Part shown: positions 12,457-16,729 of the stretch, one piece after another
Position numbering within the stretch: the stretch's first letter is position 1
How the letters are laid out: every line of letters begins with the position of its first letter
Origin: Oscillospiraceae bacterium
Lineage (GTDB): Bacteria; Bacillota; Clostridia; Oscillospirales; UBA929
Direction: 5' to 3'
NCBI GenBank assembly: GCA_009784085.1
Contig: WRCJ01000028.1
Span: 1-16,729, forward strand
Length of the DNA stretch: 16,729 bases
Program-made: the position numbers and the translations under genes
Notes under the pieces: model-generated
Told to the model about the DNA's origin: nothing
Database searches by the model: none
The model's input: only the letters and a program-made list of their open reading frames with translations

Positions 12457-15400
12457 ATGCTGGGAGGCAGTAAACGAGCCTCACGATTCCTACGCACGTT
12501 ACTCGCGCTATGCGTGCTTGGCGCGTTTAGCGTCGCTTTGGCGGCGATAGCGCCAACGGCGCAGGGCGCGGCGGCGCCAAGAGGGATCGCCTCCGCCCCG
12601 CCGGCTTCCTTCCGGGATATCCCCGGCATCACCGAGGAGGAAATCCTCAGGGTGGAAGAGGTGCTGGCGGGCAGGGACAGCTTCGTATATGGTCTGACGG
12701 ACAGCACCGCATTCATTTACGACGAGGACGGCGCCGTGGGAGGCTATGGCGCGCTCGTCTGCGATTGGCTGACCGAGTTGTTCGGCGTGGCCTTCGTGCC
12801 GCAGGTTTACGCATGGCGCGATCTGGAAAGCGGCCTGCTAAACGGCAGCATAGATTTTTCTGGGGACTACACCCCGGCCGACGATGAAGCCGAAGCTTAC
12901 TTGATGACCGGCCCCATCTCGGAGCGCGTCGTCAAATACGCGCGGCTTGCAGATTCCCAATTTCTGGAAAATGACACCGGGCAGGCCCTCCGCTATGGCT
13001 TCCTCCGCAACGCGGCCGACGGGGCACTGGCCCGCGCCCACTTGGATATAAGCGGCGCCCCCTACGCAAGCCAATCTGTGGACAGCTTGGCGGAGGCCCT
13101 TCTCCGGCTACGGGACGGCACGATGGACGTATTTGTCGCGGACAGCGCGTTCGTCGATCTGCTGGACGCGGAGGAAGGCGTCGAAACCGGCCTGTTCTCG
13201 CCGCTCCTCTATAAGCATGTGGCCATTGGCACGGCAAACCCGCAATTTTCGCCATTGCTCGACGCATTGGACAAATACTTCCAAAACGGCGGGCTGACGC
13301 ACCTGCACGCGCTCCAAGCCCAAGGCCAGCATGAGTACACCCGCAAGCGGTTTTTCGAGAGCCTGGACGAAACCGAAATGGCCGTTTACCATGCGTATTT
13401 GCGGTCGGGCGAGCCTATCCCCTACATCATCAGCAGCGACAATTACCCGCTGGGGTTCTACGACAAAGAGACGGGAAAATGGTCCGGGATAGCCGTGGAA
13501 ATCCTGGATGAGATCACACGGATCACCAGCCTGGACTTTGCGCCCGCCCACGCCCCGGACTTGGCATGGCCCGCCCTCTACGAGATGGCGCTGCAGGGCG
13601 AGGCGCCCATGTGCGCCGAACTGCTGCGCACAAGCAAACGGGAAGATGTTTTCCTATGGTCCGACAGCCCCTATGCCACGGATAATTACGCGCTGATATC
13701 CAAAAAGGGGACGCCAGACATCGACGTGAGCCAAATCAACAACGTGCGGGTGGGCCTGCTCAGTGAAACGGGCTACGCGATGCAATTCTTGGTATGGTTC
13801 CCCCTCCATGCCAATACCTATCAGTATGATTCCATCCACGACGGGTTCGACGCGCTCGACCAAGGGGAAATCGATCTGCTGATGCTCACGGAGTTTCGTT
13901 TCCTGGGCGTCAGGGATTATTACAAACAATCCCATTTCAAGATCAACCTGACCTTCGAAGACGCCTATAACACCTATTACTTCGCCTTCAACCTGCAAGA
14001 AACCGCGCTGCGGGACATCTTTAGCAAGGCGCAGGCGCTGGTGGACACGAACCGCATCACCTCCAGCTGGAACCACCGCATGTATGACTACCAGGAACAA
14101 ATCGACTCGACGCGCAATATGTTTTTCATCTTGTTGGTCAGCTCGCTGTTCGTCATCCTGGTGCTCTGCACGTGGCTGTATTATCGGCGCCGGCGGGTAC
14201 TCACCTTCGAACGCGCCAAAATCATGTACGACGCCGCGCCGTTCGGCATCTTGTATTGGAATAAATCATGCCAGATTATCGATTGCAACCAGACGACGGT
14301 GGAAATGTTCGGGGCGGAAAACAAACAGGAGTACATCGAGGGATTTGCCAACTATTCCCCGAAGTTCCAGCCCGACGGGCTCCCTTCCTTGGAGAGCGCG
14401 TATGCGTATATCCGGCAAGTCTTTCGGGAGGGCGGGTATCAAACGTTCGAATGGGTACATAAAAAAGCCGACGGTGGGCTCATCCACTGCGAGGTGACGC
14501 TGACCCGCGTGTTGCACAACGGGATAGAGGCTGTCATTGCCTACCAAAAAGACATCAGCGAACAAAAAGAAATGCTGCGGCTCTTGGCGGAGGAGGAACA
14601 GAACCTGCGGGACGCCCGCGACGAGGCGGAGGCAAGCGCCCGGGCCAAGAGCGAGTTCCTCGCCCTGATGAACCATGAGATGCGCACGCCCATGAACGCG
14701 ATCATCGGGTTTTCCGAACTGTTGCTGTCCGCGATAGAGAACGACGAGTTGAACAACGGCACGCTCAAGAGCGGCTTGCGGAATATCCAAAACGCCGGCA
14801 TGACCGTGCAGGGCATCATCAACAACTTCTTGGACATCTCCAAGATCGAAGCGGGCAAATTCGAGGTCATACCGGTCATCTATAGCCTACCCAGCCTCAT
14901 TCACGATATCGTTTCCCTCAATACGCCGCGCATTGGGGATAAGCCCATCAGATTCCTGCTGGATATTGACGAAACCCTGCCCACCCAGCTCTGCGGGGAC
15001 GATCTGCGCATCAAGCAAATCTGCAACAACCTGTTGAGCAACGCATTCAAGTATACCAACGAGGGGACGGTCACTTGGCGGGTCTCCTGCGAGCGCGGGA
15101 TCTGCGGCGTCACCACGTGGATGACGCTCTCGGTGCGCGATAGCGGCATCGGCATCCAGGAAGGGGATCTCCAGAAGCTGTTTTCCGATTACAGCCAGGT
15201 AAATACGCGCGTCAACCGCAAGGTCGAGGGCACGGGCCTGGGCCTGTCGCTCACCAAGAAGCTGGTCGATGTGATGGACGGCGCCATCACCGTGGAGAGC
15301 GAATACGGGAAGGGGTCCACGTTCACCGTCAGGATCCCGCAAAAACACGTGACCGACAAACCCATTGGATCCGAAACCGCCAAAAGCCTGCGTCGCTTCC

Positions 15401-16506
15401 AATACCTGGACGACGAACGCGAGACGGCAAACGCCAGCCTGGTGAAGGTCCAGCTCCCCCACGCGAGGGTCCTGGTGGTGGACGACGTGCTGGTCAACCT
15501 GGAGGTCGCCCGCGGCCTGATGAAGCCCTATAAGATGCGGGTCGACTGCGTCACCAGCGGTTACGAGGCCATCGAGGCGGTGCGGCGGGAAGAGGTGCGG
15601 TACTCCGCGATTTTTATGGATCACATGATGCCCGGCATCGACGGGATAGAGTCCACGAGGATCATCCGCGAGGAAATCGGGACCGAATACGCCCAAACCG
15701 TGCCCATCATCATGTTGACGGCCAACGCCATCTCCGGGAACGAGGAGATATACCTGAACTCCGGGTTCCAGGCCTTCCTCTCCAAACCCATCGACGTCGC
15801 GCGCCTGAACAGCGTGATACGGCATTGGGTGCGCGACAAAGGCGAGGATGCGGATAATCCTGCCGAGGGGCCGCCTCCACACACCGTTGCACCACAAGAC
15901 GCGCCACAGCCGACGCTGGACGCGCCGCATGGCGATCTGCTGCGGGAGGGCCACCGGATCGAAGAGCTGGATCTGACGCTTGGCGTACAGCGGTTCGGCA
16001 GCCCGGAAAACCTGGCGCGCATCCTGCGGGTCTTCGTCAAAGACACGCCCGCCCTGCTAGCCCAGATGGGGAAGGTCGCGCCGGATACCCTCCATGAATA
16101 CACCATCGCGGTTCATGGCTTAAAGGGGAGTTTCCGCAACATATTCGCCATGGCGCTGGGCGAGAGGGCCGAAAAGCTGGAGCAGGAGTCCAGGGCAGGC
16201 CACTTCGACTACGTGGCGCGTCAAAACCCCTCCGTAATCCGCGACACGGAGGCACTCATCGCCAACATGCGGGAAGCCCTGCCGGAAGAGGTGAAAAGCG
16301 TGCAAGACGCGCCCGACCCCGCCGTCTTGACGGATCTGCTGGAAGCTAGCCGGAACTTTGACATAGACGGCGTCGACCGCGCCATGCAGTCGCTGACGAA
16401 ATATTCATACGAAAACAACGAGGAACTCATTCACTGGCTGTCCGAGACCGTTCGCGTGATGGGATTTGCCAAGATCAACGAACGGCTCGCGCAAATGCTG
16501 GGTTAA
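12457..16506 (+). CDS. Hybrid sensor histidine kinase with two periplasmic-binding domains, PAS, receiver and Hpt
   Basis: This 1349-residue protein resembles BvgS/EvgS. The N-terminal hydrophobic segment (10-33) should export the sensor. Two tandem Venus-flytrap (SBP_bac_3-like) domains follow, at about 70-300 and 318-545. One membrane helix lies at 554-576, then a PAS domain (about 585-700) and a coiled linker. The kinase core has phosphoacceptor H740 (NHEMRTPMNAI), N-box NNLLSNAFKYT, DSGIGI and GTGLGLSLTKK. A receiver follows with D1009/D1010, phosphoacceptor D1055 (FMDHMMP) and K1110 (LSKPID). A Pro-rich linker (1128-1160) leads to an Hpt domain with H1220 (HGLKGS). All key residues for a His-Asp-His relay are present. 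The Hpt would pass phosphate to an outside receiver, probably the next gene. The ATG at 12457 follows AAGGGGGG at eight bases. The signal sensed is unknown; flytrap domains of this class often bind amino acids or similar small solutes. Confidence 0.93.
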   Translation: MLGGSKRASRFLRTLLALCVLGAFSVALAAIAPTAQGAAAPRGIASAPPASFRDIPGITEEEILRVEEVLAGRDSFVYGLTDSTAFIYDEDGAVGGYGALVCDWLTELFGVAFVPQVYAWRDLESGLLNGSIDFSGDYTPADDEAEAYLMTGPISERVVKYARLADSQFLENDTGQALRYGFLRNAADGALARAHLDISGAPYASQSVDSLAEALLRLRDGTMDVFVADSAFVDLLDAEEGVETGLFSPLLYKHVAIGTANPQFSPLLDALDKYFQNGGLTHLHALQAQGQHEYTRKRFFESLDETEMAVYHAYLRSGEPIPYIISSDNYPLGFYDKETGKWSGIAVEILDEITRITSLDFAPAHAPDLAWPALYEMALQGEAPMCAELLRTSKREDVFLWSDSPYATDNYALISKKGTPDIDVSQINNVRVGLLSETGYAMQFLVWFPLHANTYQYDSIHDGFDALDQGEIDLLMLTEFRFLGVRDYYKQSHFKINLTFEDAYNTYYFAFNLQETALRDIFSKAQALVDTNRITSSWNHRMYDYQEQIDSTRNMFFILLVSSLFVILVLCTWLYYRRRRVLTFERAKIMYDAAPFGILYWNKSCQIIDCNQTTVEMFGAENKQEYIEGFANYSPKFQPDGLPSLESAYAYIRQVFREGGYQTFEWVHKKADGGLIHCEVTLTRVLHNGIEAVIAYQKDISEQKEMLRLLAEEEQNLRDARDEAEASARAKSEFLALMNHEMRTPMNAIIGFSELLLSAIENDELNNGTLKSGLRNIQNAGMTVQGIINNFLDISKIEAGKFEVIPVIYSLPSLIHDIVSLNTPRIGDKPIRFLLDIDETLPTQLCGDDLRIKQICNNLLSNAFKYTNEGTVTWRVSCERGICGVTTWMTLSVRDSGIGIQEGDLQKLFSDYSQVNTRVNRKVEGTGLGLSLTKKLVDVMDGAITVESEYGKGSTFTVRIPQKHVTDKPIGSETAKSLRRFQYLDDERETANASLVKVQLPHARVLVVDDVLVNLEVARGLMKPYKMRVDCVTSGYEAIEAVRREEVRYSAIFMDHMMPGIDGIESTRIIREEIGTEYAQTVPIIMLTANAISGNEEIYLNSGFQAFLSKPIDVARLNSVIRHWVRDKGEDADNPAEGPPPHTVAPQDAPQPTLDAPHGDLLREGHRIEELDLTLGVQRFGSPENLARILRVFVKDTPALLAQMGKVAPDTLHEYTIAVHGLKGSFRNIFAMALGERAEKLEQESRAGHFDYVARQNPSVIRDTEALIANMREALPEEVKSVQDAPDPAVLTDLLEASRNFDIDGVDRAMQSLTKYSYENNEELIHWLSETVRVMGFAKINERLAQMLG

Positions 16507-16530
16507 TTCAAATACAAAGGACGGTTATCT

Positions 16531-16729
16531 ATGGAAAGCTCTATGGAAAGCAGTCGGAAAACCATCATGATCGTGGATGATAACACGATCAACCTCGCCA
16601 CGGCTAAGGAAATACTAAAAGAGGAATACAAGGTGTACCCCATCCCCTCCGGCGAAATCCTGCTGGACTTGCTGGAAAGCGTCACACCCGACCTAATCCT
16701 CCTTGATGTCGAGATGCCTGTCATGGACG
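16531..16729 (+). CDS. Response regulator, N-terminal receiver domain only
   Basis: The first 66 residues show a CheY-like receiver: the acidic pair D16/D17 in IMIVDDN and the phosphoacceptor D59 in LILLDVEMPVMD. The reading frame leaves the window, so the conserved lysine and any output domain are not seen. The start at 16531 has AAAGGAC about eleven bases upstream. The first eight residues are the duplication MESS-MESS; the second Met (16543) is an alternative start. It lies 24 bases after the hybrid kinase and is the likely receiver of phosphate from the kinase's Hpt domain. An HD-GYP, GGDEF or DNA-binding output cannot be told apart here. Confidence 0.88.
   Translation, partial: MESSMESSRKTIMIVDDNTINLATAKEILKEEYKVYPIPSGEILLDLLESVTPDLILLDVEMPVMD

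Noticed and set aside
14887..15954. 355-codon minus-strand frame within the kinase gene
   Set aside because: It is antisense to the kinase catalytic and receiver domains, with no domain of its own.

Overview
The window looks like a GC-rich genome of the class Clostridia (Bacillota). The evidence is a type II fatty-acid synthesis (FAS II) cluster that uses the flavoprotein enoyl reductase FabK, a FabT-like MarR regulator, strong AGGAGG-type ribosome binding sites, and a neighbouring radical-SAM/DUF4130 pair. No RNA gene, CRISPR array or replication origin was seen. All identifications come from motif reading, not database searches.

Layout. Positions 1-795 (-) hold the 5' part of an IS1634/IS4-type DDE transposase with its own promoter; it runs off the left edge. 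Positions 1063-8583 (-) are one operon, in transcription order fabH, fabK, fabG, fabF, accB, fabZ, accC, accD. Positions 8584-8677 are a divergent control region. Positions 8678-10041 (+) carry fabD and a fabT-like marR gene. Positions 10247-12295 (+) carry a radical-SAM protein with a C-terminal helix-hairpin-helix and its usual DUF4130 partner, a poorly characterised putative DNA repair/modification pair. Positions 12457-16506 (+) encode a 1349-residue BvgS/EvgS-like hybrid histidine kinase, followed at 16531 by a receiver-domain protein cut by the right edge.

How the genes work together. AccB, AccC and AccD make malonyl-CoA (the AccA subunit is not in the window). FabD loads malonate on ACP (acpP is also not in the window), FabH starts the chain, and FabF, FabG, FabZ and FabK elongate it. 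The two transcription units appear to share one regulatory element: near-consensus sigma-A promoters point in opposite directions and their -10 boxes form the two ends of a 39-bp imperfect palindrome (8623-8661). This is a strong candidate operator for the adjacent MarR protein.

The most unusual theme is short tandem repeats. They occur in intergenic gaps (8- and 12-bp units before accC, a 7-bp unit between fabH and fabK, a 6-bp unit before the DUF4130 gene). They also occur inside essential genes: a Gly/Val insertion in FabF, a Gly/Ala/Asp/Ser insertion ahead of the AccD zinc ribbon, and 18-bp repeats in the AccB linker. A second theme is the insertion sequence directly after accD, where accA would be expected.
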